Positions 39,963 to 49,511 of a stretch of DNA of 64,000 bases are shown one piece after another. The notes beneath the pieces are model-generated. The model saw only the letters and a list, made by a program, of their open reading frames with translations. It had not been told where the DNA came from and did no database searches. Positions within the stretch are counted from its first letter, which is position 1, and each line of letters opens with the position of its first letter. Position numbers and translations under genes: made by a program. The stretch is from the IMG/VR virus record IMGVR_UViG_3300037189_020854, positions 26,555-90,554 of that record, one strand, 5' to 3'. The DNA is from a virus.

Positions 39963-40232
39963 ATGAAGTACCGTATTGATGCAAGATATTGCTGGTACAA
40001 TAGAGGAACTCAATTAGTTCTGATGTACTTTATAAATCAGGTTCCTTTTACTTTTGATGATCTTCCAGATAGTTATTTGTACGATTTGGAACTCATAGAA
40101 TTAGCAGACAAAGAAAGACGCTTCGAACCAGAGGACTTATATAGATCATCATTCTATTTGATTGATGAAGAGTGTCATCCAATGTTATTTGAAGTTGAAC
40201 TGGAAAACCCAGAAATGATGCCTGCTGATTAA
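39963..40232 (+). CDS. Hypothetical protein, 89 aa
   Basis: DARYCWYNRGTQLVLMYFINQ followed by an acidic half (DDLPDSYLYDLELIELADKE). Ends one base before the tRNA-Thr. No family recognised. Confidence 0.6.
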   Translation: MKYRIDARYCWYNRGTQLVLMYFINQVPFTFDDLPDSYLYDLELIELADKERRFEPEDLYRSSFYLIDEECHPMLFEVELENPEMMPAD

Positions 40233-40233
40233 T

Positions 40234-40305
40234 GCCCTTGTAGCTCAGTGGTAGAGCAACGGTTTTGTAAACCGTTGGTCGCTGGTTCAAATCCGGTCGG
40301 GGGCT
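40234..40305 (+). tRNA. tRNA-Thr (anticodon UGU)
   Basis: Complete cloverleaf: acceptor GCCCTTG/CGGGGGC, D-arm GCTC/GAGC, anticodon stem ACGGT/ACCGT with loop TTTGTAA, T-arm GCTGG-TTCAAAT-CCGGT. Reads ACA, common in the Thr-rich fibre genes. Confidence 0.92.
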
Positions 40306-40327
40306 TTAGTTCTTATAAAACTATAAA

Positions 40328-40501
40328 ATGAAAATCAATCTTTGGTACTGTGAATCTATGCAACAATGGCGTTGGACTTTATCTGACGACTCACGACCGA
40401 TTGTGAAACAAGAATCAGGGCAGCAACCATTTCTTCGTGATGCTATGAATGATGTAGCAAATACGGTGGAATATATGTTAAAATGCAAACAAAGTGAGTA
40501 A
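40328..40501 (+). CDS. Hypothetical protein, 57 aa
   Basis: MKINLWYCESMQQWRWTLSDD.. then PFLRDAMNDVANTVEYML. Trp-rich N-terminus; ends TAA 40499-40501. No family recognised. Confidence 0.55.
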   Translation: MKINLWYCESMQQWRWTLSDDSRPIVKQESGQQPFLRDAMNDVANTVEYMLKCKQSE

Positions 40502-40517
40502 TTGGAGGCAGCAACTA

Positions 40518-40591
40518 GTGTCTTGGCGGATTTAGTTGTGTAAGACCTCCTTTTATAGTATAATAAATATTATTAGTCAACGCCAAGACAC
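40518..40591 (+). repeat. 11-bp inverted repeat before GIY-YIG gene
   Basis: GTGTCTTGGCG (40518-40528) and CGCCAAGACAC (40581-40591) are perfect complements 52 nt apart, with TATAAT/AATAAATA (40559-40569) between them. May form a long hairpin or mark an insertion edge. Confidence 0.55.
40562..40569 (+). promoter_or_regulatory. Late promoter AATAAATA for GIY-YIG gene
   Basis: 24 nt before the start codon; overlaps a TATAAT. Confidence 0.45.
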
Positions 40592-40592
40592 G

Positions 40593-41264
40593 ATGAACGA
40601 ATATTATACATACGCATATCTGCGTGAAAACGGAACTCCCTATTACATTGGTAAAGGTAAAGGAAGAAGAGTCTATAGAAAAGATAGAAGAATAAAACCA
40701 CCAATAGATAAATCAAGGATTATTTTTCTCAAACAAAATCTCACTGAAGAGAAAGCATTTAAGCACGAAATTTATATGATTTCTGTGTTTGGAAGAAAAG
40801 ATTTAGCAACCGGAATACTTCAAAATAGAACAAACGGTGGAGAAGGAACTTCTGGTTCTCCGAGAGTTATTAGTGATGAGCACAAAGAGAAATTGAGAAA
40901 AATTGCAAAAGGAAGAAAAGTTGGAGAAGAAACTAGAAGAAAATTAAGAGAAATTCATAAAAATAAAAAATTTTCCGAAGAATCTAGGAAAAAAATGAGT
41001 GATAGTAAAGTCGGTAGTAAATTATCAGAAGAACATAAAAATAATATATCAAAATCTCAAAAAAATAGAAATAATGAACTTTACAGAAAATATGTTTATA
41101 CTTTTACTTCTCCTTCTGGCGAAACTATAATTACCACAGAAATATCAGATTTTTGTTTTAAACATAATTTAACATACTCTAAAGTTAATTATGTTGCTAG
41201 AGGGATTTATAGTCAACATAAAGGATGGAAAGTAACCAGAAAATTAAAAGATGTCAGCAAATAA
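40593..41264 (+). CDS. GIY-YIG homing endonuclease with NUMOD3 repeats
   Basis: 223 aa. YTYAYLRENGTPYYIGKGKGRRVYRKDRR is the GIY-YIG core with its Arg, and Glu of FKHEIYMISVFG. The middle has repeated DEHKEKLRKIAKG, EETRRKLREIHKN, EESRKKMSDSK and EEHKNNISKSQ units (NUMOD3 DNA-binding motifs), and the C-terminus a NUMOD1-like ISDFCFKHNLTYSKVNYVARG. Typical seg-like mobile endonuclease. The start at 40593 fits the domain; the frame is open further upstream. Confidence 0.9.
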   Translation: MNEYYTYAYLRENGTPYYIGKGKGRRVYRKDRRIKPPIDKSRIIFLKQNLTEEKAFKHEIYMISVFGRKDLATGILQNRTNGGEGTSGSPRVISDEHKEKLRKIAKGRKVGEETRRKLREIHKNKKFSEESRKKMSDSKVGSKLSEEHKNNISKSQKNRNNELYRKYVYTFTSPSGETIITTEISDFCFKHNLTYSKVNYVARGIYSQHKGWKVTRKLKDVSK

Positions 41265-41282
41265 GCACAAATACTCATTTTT

Positions 41283-41903
41283 ATGAAAAGTCAGTACTAC
41301 ATAGAACGGGTGACAAAAAAAGAACTTGAATCACTCTTTTTAACTCATCATTACCTTAAGGATGAAAGTAAAACTTTTAAGTCTTGGTATAATTATGGAC
41401 TTTTCAAACATACTGACTGGGAATGCCCTCTTAATATTGGCGGCTGTCTTGGTGGGATTGTTTTCACTAGTCTCCCAGTTCCAGAAATTGCCGTAGGTGC
41501 GTTTGGTTTAGAAAGAAATCAGCAGGAAGGAATATATGAGTTATCAAGACTTTGTATTCATCCTGATATTCAAAAAGAAGAATACAATATTACTTCTTGG
41601 TTCGTTAGTCGTTGCATAAGGAGATTTAGGAAAGATGCCACAGTTCGTGCTATTCTTAGTTACGCTGACTCTAATCACCACTCTGGAATTATATACAGAG
41701 CTTGTAATTTTCAATACTACGGTTTAACAGATTCTAAGAAAGATTTCTATTATGCCGATGGTACAAAACACTCTAGAGGGTCTGTAAAGGGTGTTGACGG
41801 TGAATGGAGATCTCGTAGCAGAAAACATAGATACTTAATGATTTTTGATAAAGAACTTCAAAAAAAGTTGACTTGGAAGGAAGAGAAGTGGTATAATAAT
41901 TAG
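41283..41903 (+). CDS. Mom-like DNA modification acyltransferase
   Basis: 206 aa. YELSRLCIHPDIQKEEYNITSWFVSRCIRRF and ILSYADSNHHSGIIYRACNFQYYGLTDSKKDFYY follow the layout of phage Mu Mom (ELSR...., SWF.S., YADS..GH.G..Y.A.NF.Y.G). Mom-type GNAT-fold proteins modify adenines in DNA, shielding it from restriction. The function here is inferred from motif order. It lies in the tRNA/endonuclease island and ends at a promoter-terminator unit. Confidence 0.75.
   Translation: MKSQYYIERVTKKELESLFLTHHYLKDESKTFKSWYNYGLFKHTDWECPLNIGGCLGGIVFTSLPVPEIAVGAFGLERNQQEGIYELSRLCIHPDIQKEEYNITSWFVSRCIRRFRKDATVRAILSYADSNHHSGIIYRACNFQYYGLTDSKKDFYYADGTKHSRGSVKGVDGEWRSRSRKHRYLMIFDKELQKKLTWKEEKWYNN
41868..41897 (+). 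promoter_or_regulatory. Sigma70-like promoter at end of Mom-like gene
   Basis: TTGACT (41868-41873), 18-bp spacer, TATAAT (41892-41897). A transcript would start near 41904 and meet the terminator within about 50 nt. Confidence 0.45.
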
Positions 41904-41954
41904 GTGTGAAGGAAGTACGCTGAAGAGACTGAGATTAATCTCAGTCTCTTTTTT
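41904..41954 (+). ncRNA. Candidate short RNA
   Basis: Defined by the promoter box at 41868-41897 and the terminator ending near 41954; no ORF. Unlike the other promoters, there is no gene between promoter and terminator. Confidence 0.3.
41923..41954 (+). terminator. Strong terminator before late structural block
   Basis: Perfect 28-nt palindrome (AAGAGACTGAGATT with AATCTCAGTCTCTT) followed by T-run. Confidence 0.88.
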
Positions 41955-41959
41955 CTTGT

Positions 41960-41967
41960 AATAAATA
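41960..41967 (+). promoter_or_regulatory. Late promoter AATAAATA for giant structural gene
   Basis: 32 nt before ATG 41999 and just after the terminator. Confidence 0.55.
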
Positions 41968-41998
41968 ACTTATAACGGAAACTATAAGTGCTAATAAG

Positions 41999-44900
41999 AT
42001 GGGTCTCTCACGTCTAGATAATTTTTTAAAGTCAGTTCGCGGAACGATTCTCTACGTTGATCCAAATAGTCTTGATGCTACAGACAGTATCGAAAATCAA
42101 GGAAATTCTCTAACTCGTCCGTTTAAGACGATTCAAAGAGCATTAATCGAGGCAGCAAGATTTTCATATCAAAGAGGATTGAATAACGATAGATTTGGTA
42201 AAACAACCATCCTTCTTTATCCTGGAGACCATGTTGTTGATAATCGTCCTGGATGGATTCCAGACGGATCAAATAATTTTAGATTGAGAAATGGTTCAAC
42301 TTCTAATGATTTTCCGCCATTTGATCTAATAACAAATTTTGATGTTACTACACAAGACAATCAACTTTATAAGCTTAATAGCATTTATGGCGGTGTAATA
42401 GTTCCCCGTGGTACTTCTATTGTTGGATTGGATTTAAGAAAGACAAAGATTCGTCCAAAATACGTACCAGACCCAACAAATAATAGTATCGAAAGATCGA
42501 CCATTTTTAGAATTACTGGTGGATGTTATTTCTGGCAGTTTTCTATGTTCGATGCTGATCCAAATGGACAGTGTTATATTGATTACACGAGTAACTTATT
42601 TGTTCCCAATTTTTCTCACCATAAGCTTACATGTTTTGAATATGCTGACGGCGTAAACAATGTAAGTATTAATGATGACTTTATTTCAGGATATACATCA
42701 GATCGTACTGATCTTGATATGTATTATGAAAAGGTTGGTCTTGCCTATGGGCAATCTTCTGGTCGAGCAATTGAACCAGATTATCCATCAACTGGACTTG
42801 ATATTCAACCTAAGATTGATGAATATAGAATTGTTGGTCCAACAGGAGGTTCTGTAGGAATCACAAGCATTAAGGCAGGTAATGGTGTAACTCCTACGAC
42901 AATAGTCACAGTAACAACATCTTCTTCGGTTGATGGTTTAGATGTAGATACTTCATTCCGTATTCAAGGAATTTCTGTAACTGGATATAATGGGCAATTT
43001 ACAGTTTCTGAAAAATTAAGTGATACGCAATTTACATATCAAGTTCAGAATGCACCAGCATCTGCATTACCAAGTGTAGCAGGAGCAACGTTATCTCTAA
43101 GTTCAGATACAGTTGCTTCAGCATCTCCATACATTTTCAATATTTCTTTACGTTCTGTTTATGGAATGTGTGGTGTTCTTGCTGATGGTGATAAAGCTTC
43201 TGGATTTAAATCAGTTGTTATTGCGCAATTCACTGGAATTGGATTGCAAAAAGATGATAATGCTTTTGTAGTTTATAACTCAAGCACTGGACAGTATGAT
43301 GATACTACAGTTGCTGGAAATGAGACAATCAGTAATAACTCAAGAGCAATCTTTAAACCTTCATATCGAAATTTCCATATTAAAGCAATTAATGATGCAT
43401 TTATTCAGAATGTTTCTATCTTCGCAATTGGATATGCAGAACATTTTGCGGTAGAAAGTGGTGGAGACTTTTCCGTAACTAACTCAAACTCAAACTTTGG
43501 CGCAAAGGCACTTGTTGCAACAGGTTTCAGAAGAAATGCTTTCCCACAAGACGATCAAGGATATATTACTCACATTATTCCGCCAAAAGAAGTTTCAATA
43601 ACAGAAACCGCGATTGAATTTAATTCGATTGATGTAAGCAGAACTGTTGGCGTTGCATCAACTGGAAATCTTTATCTTTATAACCAAACAAACTTTGATG
43701 TTCCACCTGAAAATGTTTTAGAAGGATATCGAATTGGTGCGAGAGAAAATGACCAGTTAAAAGTTTTAATTTCAACTGCTGGAATTGTAACTGAATTCAC
43801 TTCTCGTATCGTAATGCCTGGTTCTCAATCCAGTTCTGAGAAAAGATTTTATGTAAACAGAAATGCTGTTGGTATTAATAGTATTAGTAATAATACCTTC
43901 ACATTAACACAAAATCATACTCTATTCAATGGAGAATCAATTCGTATTATAAGTGATACCGGACAAATTCCCGATGGATTATCTCCAAATACTGTTTACT
44001 ATGCAATTACAAGTGATAATACTTCAAGTGGACTAACAACTACTTCTCAAATTAAAGTTGCAAAAACAAAAAATGATGCAGTAAATGCTACTGCGATTTC
44101 AGTTAACAACAAAGGTGGTCTTTTAAGTATTGTAAGTAGAGTTTCTGATAAAGATTCTGGTGATATTGGACACCCAATTCAATATGATTCCACTAATTCT
44201 CAATGGTATATTAAGGTAGCAGCTGCAGCAACTGAAAACTCAATATATTCTCGTGTTGTAAGTCTAGGAACAGCATTGCTCGGAGCAGCAACACCAAGAA
44301 CCTATATTACACGTAAACAAGATAATAGAAGTTCAACAGACACTATCTACCGTGTTAGATATGTAATTCCACAATCCACAGGTTCGGTTGCCGCAAGACC
44401 TCCGAGTGATGGATTTATTCTTCAAGAATCTAATACATCAATTGGATCAACAAACGGAGAAATTCAAACATACTTCGGCAGTGGATCTATTACAAATGTA
44501 AATCAACAAAGAAACTTTAGATTTATTGCTGGAGCAAACTGGTCTGGTTCTGTTGCAAATATAACCACAGAACTTCCACACAATTTATCTGTTGGTTCTA
44601 TTGTTGAACTTGTAAATGTTAAAAGTTCAACAAACCCAACAGCAGCAAGCAATTCTGGATTCAACGGAACTTATGTTGTTAGCGGAATTAGTAGTTCAAA
44701 GAATTTCTCTGTAGGACTTACTACAAATCCAGGAACATTTTCTAACGATACTTCTTCAAGGACAACTGCTCTTCCATATTTTAAGAGAAAGAATTATAAA
44801 AATACATACTATGTTTATAGAAATCAAGAAGCACAAAAGTATATTAGTGGGCAGCAAGACGGTATCTATTACCTAACTCTTGTTAATTCATCAAATTCAC

Positions 44901-47836
44901 CAATAGTTACACCATTTACTCAAGAAAAATATGCACAACCAGTAAAAGAACTTTATCCACAAATTAATCGCGACAATCCAGTTTCTGATCCAGACGAAAC
45001 AACTTGTTTTGCATCATCATCGACAATCGGAGAAGTTGTTGTTGATGATGTCCGTAAGAGTGTCACGAAAGAAACTCTTTCTAAAGTTCTAAAAGATATT
45101 GATGTTGGAGTTGGAATTACAAATATTGTTACAGGAACTGCAACAACTCATACAATCTACACTGCGATTGATCATGGTCTTAATAGAATTACCACAGTCA
45201 GTATCGGAAATAGTGGTGCTGGATATGGTTCTGGTTCTGGAGGTACTCTTTATAATGCCAGACTTGTAGGATTTGCAGGTTCTACAACAGGATTTAACGC
45301 AACCGCAAAATTAACCTTAAATGCATCAGGAAATATTACTGATGTTAAGATTATGGACGGTGGTAGTGCATATGGTATTGGTAATACTCTTGCTGTTGTT
45401 GGGGTTGCAACCACAACTGGTTATTCGCAAGCATATGTAACGGTTACTCAAGTTTATAATAATGTTGGAGATACAGTCAGAGTTTCTGGAGTATCTTCAA
45501 TTGCATATCAACCATTTAATGATCTTTACAGAATTACAAACGTTGCTGTAGGTGCCGCAAATAGTTTCACAGTATCCTCAGCATCTTCAATTTCAGTTGG
45601 TTCTGCAACAGGAATTGGCGCAACGATTACATCAAATGCATTTGTTTATCTTACAGGAGAAGCAATTCGTATTAGTGCATTAACTTATGATAGAAACGCT
45701 GGAATTGCAACTGTTACTACAGTAAACAGACATGGATTAAAGGTTGATAATAAAGTTCGCTTTACTGGCGCAAATGAAAGTGTTTATAATGGCGATTTTG
45801 TTGTTAAACAAAACATTAGCTTGAATTCATTCTCTGTTACTGTTGGTGTCGGCACAACTGCACCTGCAGCAACAGGAACACTATATGCATATAGAGGTGG
45901 TGTAACATCCAATAGTGGAGTGATTACCAGAGAAGATGAAAATCTGAATGGTAGAATGATCACAAATTATGCAGGAATTACTACTACACTATCCGCACTT
46001 ATTGCCGATGCAACCATAGATCAAATTAACATTCAAGGAGTTGGTAACCTTGATATTAATATTGGAGATTACTTGCAGATTGATGATGAAATTGTAAGAG
46101 TAAAAACAACTGTACCAAGCACACCAACAAACCCAATTTATGTTTTCCGTGGAGTTCTTGGAACTAGGGCAGTTGCGCACGTAATCAACTCTGTTGTAAG
46201 AAGAATCGCAGTAAATCCAGTCGAACTTCGTAGACATTCAATTATTCGTGCATCAGGTCACACTTTTGAATACGTTGGATTTGGTCCAGGAAACTATTCC
46301 ACTGCATTCCCAGACAAGCAAGATCGTCAGATTTCTGCTACGGAAGAACTTTTGGCTCAATCAACCAGAAGAGATGGTGGAATTAATTTCTATACTGGAA
46401 TGAATGATAAGGGTATTTCATACTCTGGTAATAAGAAGCTAAGCACAGTCACAGGTCAAGAAGAGATTTTTGATACTCCCATTCAAACAATTACTGGTGA
46501 AGATATTGGTTCCTTACCATCTCTGAATGTTATCAATCCTGTTGAAGGATCATTTAGTCGTTCAATTCGTGTTGAAGGTGGTTCTGATAACAAATCAATT
46601 TCGGAATTTAATGGTCCTGTAGTATTCAGTAACAAGGTAACTTCAACTGCATCTGGCGGTATTGAAGCAAATGTAATTTTCTTGCAGGGAGATTCAACTG
46701 TTTCCAGAAGATATACTGTTGGAATCTCAACACCTTCTCTCGCAGGTAACCCAGGAGACGTAATTTATTATGAAAGACCAACTAGAGGTGGTTATCTTGG
46801 ATGGGTCTATACGGCAGATAATGATTGGTATCGTTTCGGTCCTGTAAGTCTTGATAAGAACTCAAATATTGGTTTATTTGATCAAGTTGGAATTGCAACC
46901 ACAGGTCCTGCAACAAATCGTCTTCAAATTGGATCAGGATCTTCTCTTGTTGCGATTACTACAACTGGTGGTGTTGGTATTGCGACTACTGCAAACCAAT
47001 TTAAACTTCATGTAAATGGTAACACTAATATTATAGGTACGTGCTATGCATCTTATTTTGCTGGAGATGGAAGTGCTTTAACAAACCTAAATGCAAGCGC
47101 GACTGGTTGGACTAACATATCTGGTGGACTTTATAACACTAATTTAAATAACGTTGGTATAGGTACATCAGTTCCAAGATTTAACTTGGAAGTTGGTGCA
47201 GTTGGATCTTCTTCCACAACATTATATGTAAATGGTAGAGCAGTATTTGCGGGAATTGTTACTGCGAATAATGCATTTGTAAGTGGAATGTTAACTGCGA
47301 CTGCATTTGATCTTAAAGCAGCTGCTGGACAAATTACTGCTGGTATAGTCACTGCCACTACATTATCTGTTGGTAGTAATGGAATTACTCTCACAACTAG
47401 TGGTGCATCAGTTGGTGTAGGTACACTCTCACCAAGAACAAAATTTGATGTTGAGGGATTAACAAGACTAAAAACATATGCAGAATCAGTTCAAACTGTT
47501 TCAAGTTCTTTCAATGTTGTTACTTTAGACCTTTCACAATCACAAACATTTAATCTGACTGTGACTGAAGCGATTAATCAATTTACAATTACAAACCCAC
47601 CAGCAGATTCAAGTTCATTCACGATTAAAATCACACAAAATGCGACTGGTGGATATGCGGTTGGAATTGATACATTTAAAACTTCTGGAGGTGTAGATAT
47701 TCCGGTTTACTGGCCAGCTGGTGGGGTTTTACCAATCGTAACACCAACAGCAAACAGATCAGATATCTATTCATTCAAGACATTTGATAGTGGTTCAACA
47801 TGGTACGGAGTGGTTGTTGGACAAAACTTTAACTAA
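41999..47836 (+). CDS. Giant virion structural protein (baseplate or fibre), beta-helix N-terminus
   Basis: 1945 aa, the largest gene in the window. N-terminal TILYVDPNSLDATDSIENQG then LTRPFKTIQRALIEAARFSY and TTILLYPGDHVVDN is the start of a right-handed beta-helix (pectate-lyase-like) found in phage structural proteins. The middle repeats a small beta domain (VSVTGYNGQFTV; FNGTYVVSGISSSKNFSVG; ANESVYNGDFVVKQNISLNSFSV). The C-terminal 350 residues carry fibre motifs (NNVGIGTSVPRFNLEV). Virion location is unknown; it may take the place of a T4 baseplate wedge fibre-bearing protein. Confidence 0.7.
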   Translation: MGLSRLDNFLKSVRGTILYVDPNSLDATDSIENQGNSLTRPFKTIQRALIEAARFSYQRGLNNDRFGKTTILLYPGDHVVDNRPGWIPDGSNNFRLRNGSTSNDFPPFDLITNFDVTTQDNQLYKLNSIYGGVIVPRGTSIVGLDLRKTKIRPKYVPDPTNNSIERSTIFRITGGCYFWQFSMFDADPNGQCYIDYTSNLFVPNFSHHKLTCFEYADGVNNVSINDDFISGYTSDRTDLDMYYEKVGLAYGQSSGRAIEPDYPSTGLDIQPKIDEYRIVGPTGGSVGITSIKAGNGVTPTTIVTVTTSSSVDGLDVDTSFRIQGISVTGYNGQFTVSEKLSDTQFTYQVQNAPASALPSVAGATLSLSSDTVASASPYIFNISLRSVYGMCGVLADGDKASGFKSVVIAQFTGIGLQKDDNAFVVYNSSTGQYDDTTVAGNETISNNSRAIFKPSYRNFHIKAINDAFIQNVSIFAIGYAEHFAVESGGDFSVTNSNSNFGAKALVATGFRRNAFPQDDQGYITHIIPPKEVSITETAIEFNSIDVSRTVGVASTGNLYLYNQTNFDVPPENVLEGYRIGARENDQLKVLISTAGIVTEFTSRIVMPGSQSSSEKRFYVNRNAVGINSISNNTFTLTQNHTLFNGESIRIISDTGQIPDGLSPNTVYYAITSDNTSSGLTTTSQIKVAKTKNDAVNATAISVNNKGGLLSIVSRVSDKDSGDIGHPIQYDSTNSQWYIKVAAAATENSIYSRVVSLGTALLGAATPRTYITRKQDNRSSTDTIYRVRYVIPQSTGSVAARPPSDGFILQESNTSIGSTNGEIQTYFGSGSITNVNQQRNFRFIAGANWSGSVANITTELPHNLSVGSIVELVNVKSSTNPTAASNSGFNGTYVVSGISSSKNFSVGLTTNPGTFSNDTSSRTTALPYFKRKNYKNTYYVYRNQEAQKYISGQQDGIYYLTLVNSSNSPIVTPFTQEKYAQPVKELYPQINRDNPVSDPDETTCFASSSTIGEVVVDDVRKSVTKETLSKVLKDIDVGVGITNIVTGTATTHTIYTAIDHGLNRITTVSIGNSGAGYGSGSGGTLYNARLVGFAGSTTGFNATAKLTLNASGNITDVKIMDGGSAYGIGNTLAVVGVATTTGYSQAYVTVTQVYNNVGDTVRVSGVSSIAYQPFNDLYRITNVAVGAANSFTVSSASSISVGSATGIGATITSNAFVYLTGEAIRISALTYDRNAGIATVTTVNRHGLKVDNKVRFTGANESVYNGDFVVKQNISLNSFSVTVGVGTTAPAATGTLYAYRGGVTSNSGVITREDENLNGRMITNYAGITTTLSALIADATIDQINIQGVGNLDINIGDYLQIDDEIVRVKTTVPSTPTNPIYVFRGVLGTRAVAHVINSVVRRIAVNPVELRRHSIIRASGHTFEYVGFGPGNYSTAFPDKQDRQISATEELLAQSTRRDGGINFYTGMNDKGISYSGNKKLSTVTGQEEIFDTPIQTITGEDIGSLPSLNVINPVEGSFSRSIRVEGGSDNKSISEFNGPVVFSNKVTSTASGGIEANVIFLQGDSTVSRRYTVGISTPSLAGNPGDVIYYERPTRGGYLGWVYTADNDWYRFGPVSLDKNSNIGLFDQVGIATTGPATNRLQIGSGSSLVAITTTGGVGIATTANQFKLHVNGNTNIIGTCYASYFAGDGSALTNLNASATGWTNISGGLYNTNLNNVGIGTSVPRFNLEVGAVGSSSTTLYVNGRAVFAGIVTANNAFVSGMLTATAFDLKAAAGQITAGIVTATTLSVGSNGITLTTSGASVGVGTLSPRTKFDVEGLTRLKTYAESVQTVSSSFNVVTLDLSQSQTFNLTVTEAINQFTITNPPADSSSFTIKITQNATGGYAVGIDTFKTSGGVDIPVYWPAGGVLPIVTPTANRSDIYSFKTFDSGSTWYGVVVGQNFN

Positions 47837-47847
47837 AGGAGTTTAAG

Positions 47848-49473
47848 ATGTTAAGCAAACAAACTACATTAGATCTTAACGGTCCTTTTCTATCGTTTGT
47901 CCAACAACCAACTTCAGTATCTGTTGCAAACTCTGGAATTGCAACGTTTATTGGAGTTGCAACAGCAACATTTCCAACTCAATCTCCAATAAATCCAGCA
48001 TCAAACAGTGGATATATTTCTTATCAATGGTACGAATCAGATCAAGCATTAACAGATAATGCAAATATAACTGGTTCTGCTACAACAACTCTTACGGTTT
48101 CTAACATCGTAAGTCCAACTGATAATGGTCGGTCATTCTATCTGCAAGCAGACTATGTTGCTTCTGCATATGGACAATCACCAATTACAGTTGGAACTGC
48201 AAGGTCTACAGGTAACGCAGTAAATGACCCTATCAGCACAAATTCTGTTTCATTAACAGTTTATCCTTTAGTTTCAGTTACAACACAACCAACATCACAA
48301 ACTGCATCTCAAACAAGAACTGCAACATTTACTGTAAGTGGAACGTCAAATGATGGATCTGCCGTCACATACCAATGGTATATTAATAACGTTGCAGTTA
48401 ATAATGGATCAAACTCTATTAGTGGAGCAATTTTCACTGTTTCTGGAGCAACATCACAAACTCTCTCTGCATCTGGAGATACTATAGGAACATATAATAT
48501 TACCGCAAAAATCTTCCATCCAACAGCAAGTAATTCTCCAGTAACAAGTAACACTGCGATCTTTTCAGTTGTTTCTGCAAGGCAAATTATTAGTGTAGAA
48601 CTTGTTCCAGGAAATGGTGGTAATGCAACATTATATACATGGAATCTTTTTAGTCAAGGGCAATTTAGCATTGGTCCCGGAGAAGTACCTGCACCAAATA
48701 TCATGTCTTTTTATGCTTCAGAAACTGATCTTGACGTTTTTATTGATATTTCTGCAAATGCTGGATCAGATTATGGTAGTTATAAAGGTGGGCACGGTGG
48801 AATGTCTACGATTAGACTAACACTTCAAAAAAATATAGAATATGTGATCACCTCTATAGCTCAGGTTAATGCTGGAAGTGGAATTTTCTTCTACAGAAAA
48901 TCGAGATTAATTGCATGTGTTGGTGGTGGAGGGAATGCTGGATCTGCAGGAAATGGTGGCGATGGTGGTGGAGTGAATGTCGCAGGTGCAGATGGTTCTG
49001 GTAGAGGTGCTGGAACTGGTGGTTCGCTATATCTTCCAGGCACATTACCTTCCAATGGTATTTTTGGATCTATTACTGCTATTACTCCTAAAGCAGGAGA
49101 CACTCAAGCATCTGCTCCTAATGGTGGTAGATGTATTCCTTGTCCTAGGGGAGATTATTGGTATAATCTTGGATATAGTGCTTGTTCTGATCTTGGTGAT
49201 ATTCAGTTTCGTGTTGCGAATGGTAGTCTAAGCTCAAATACTGCAGTTGTATCCAGAGGATTTAAAGCGGGTTATGGTATTCGTAATACTGCAGGTGCTG
49301 GTTTAAGTGGTGGTGGAAATGGTGGAAATGGTGCTACTGGTGGAAATGGCGGAAATGGTGGTGGAGGAGGTGGAGGAGGATCTGGATATACTGATGGATC
49401 TGTGACTGTAGTTTCTACTCGCCAAGGTGGAAATACAACCACAGGAAGAATTATAATTAGAAGTGCTATCTAA
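47848..49473 (+). CDS. Ig-like and glycine-rich adhesin
   Basis: 541 aa, GGAG ribosome site. Two immunoglobulin-like domains (about 10-130 and 135-230; each begins QQPTS or TQPTS and has a YQWY core). Then a beta region and from about 350 Gly-rich loops (GGGGNAGSAGNGGDGGG; GGNGGNGATGGNGGNGGG) as in phage adhesins of the gp38 type, where polyglycine helices display binding loops. Probably cell-surface recognition at a fibre tip. Ig-like domains often help carbohydrate binding. Confidence 0.7.
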   Translation: MLSKQTTLDLNGPFLSFVQQPTSVSVANSGIATFIGVATATFPTQSPINPASNSGYISYQWYESDQALTDNANITGSATTTLTVSNIVSPTDNGRSFYLQADYVASAYGQSPITVGTARSTGNAVNDPISTNSVSLTVYPLVSVTTQPTSQTASQTRTATFTVSGTSNDGSAVTYQWYINNVAVNNGSNSISGAIFTVSGATSQTLSASGDTIGTYNITAKIFHPTASNSPVTSNTAIFSVVSARQIISVELVPGNGGNATLYTWNLFSQGQFSIGPGEVPAPNIMSFYASETDLDVFIDISANAGSDYGSYKGGHGGMSTIRLTLQKNIEYVITSIAQVNAGSGIFFYRKSRLIACVGGGGNAGSAGNGGDGGGVNVAGADGSGRGAGTGGSLYLPGTLPSNGIFGSITAITPKAGDTQASAPNGGRCIPCPRGDYWYNLGYSACSDLGDIQFRVANGSLSSNTAVVSRGFKAGYGIRNTAGAGLSGGGNGGNGATGGNGGNGGGGGGGGSGYTDGSVTVVSTRQGGNTTTGRIIIRSAI

Positions 49474-49480
49474 CTAAATA
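49473..49480 (+). promoter_or_regulatory. Late promoter-like ACTAAATA
   Basis: 32 nt before the 500-aa fibre gene. Confidence 0.4.
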
Positions 49481-49511
49481 ATAATAACTAACAGGTTGGC
49501 GCTCTCCACCT

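Noticed and set aside
39364-41964. Integrated element with attachment sites
   Set aside because: tRNAs and endonucleases are present, but no integrase and no direct repeats flanking the island were found.
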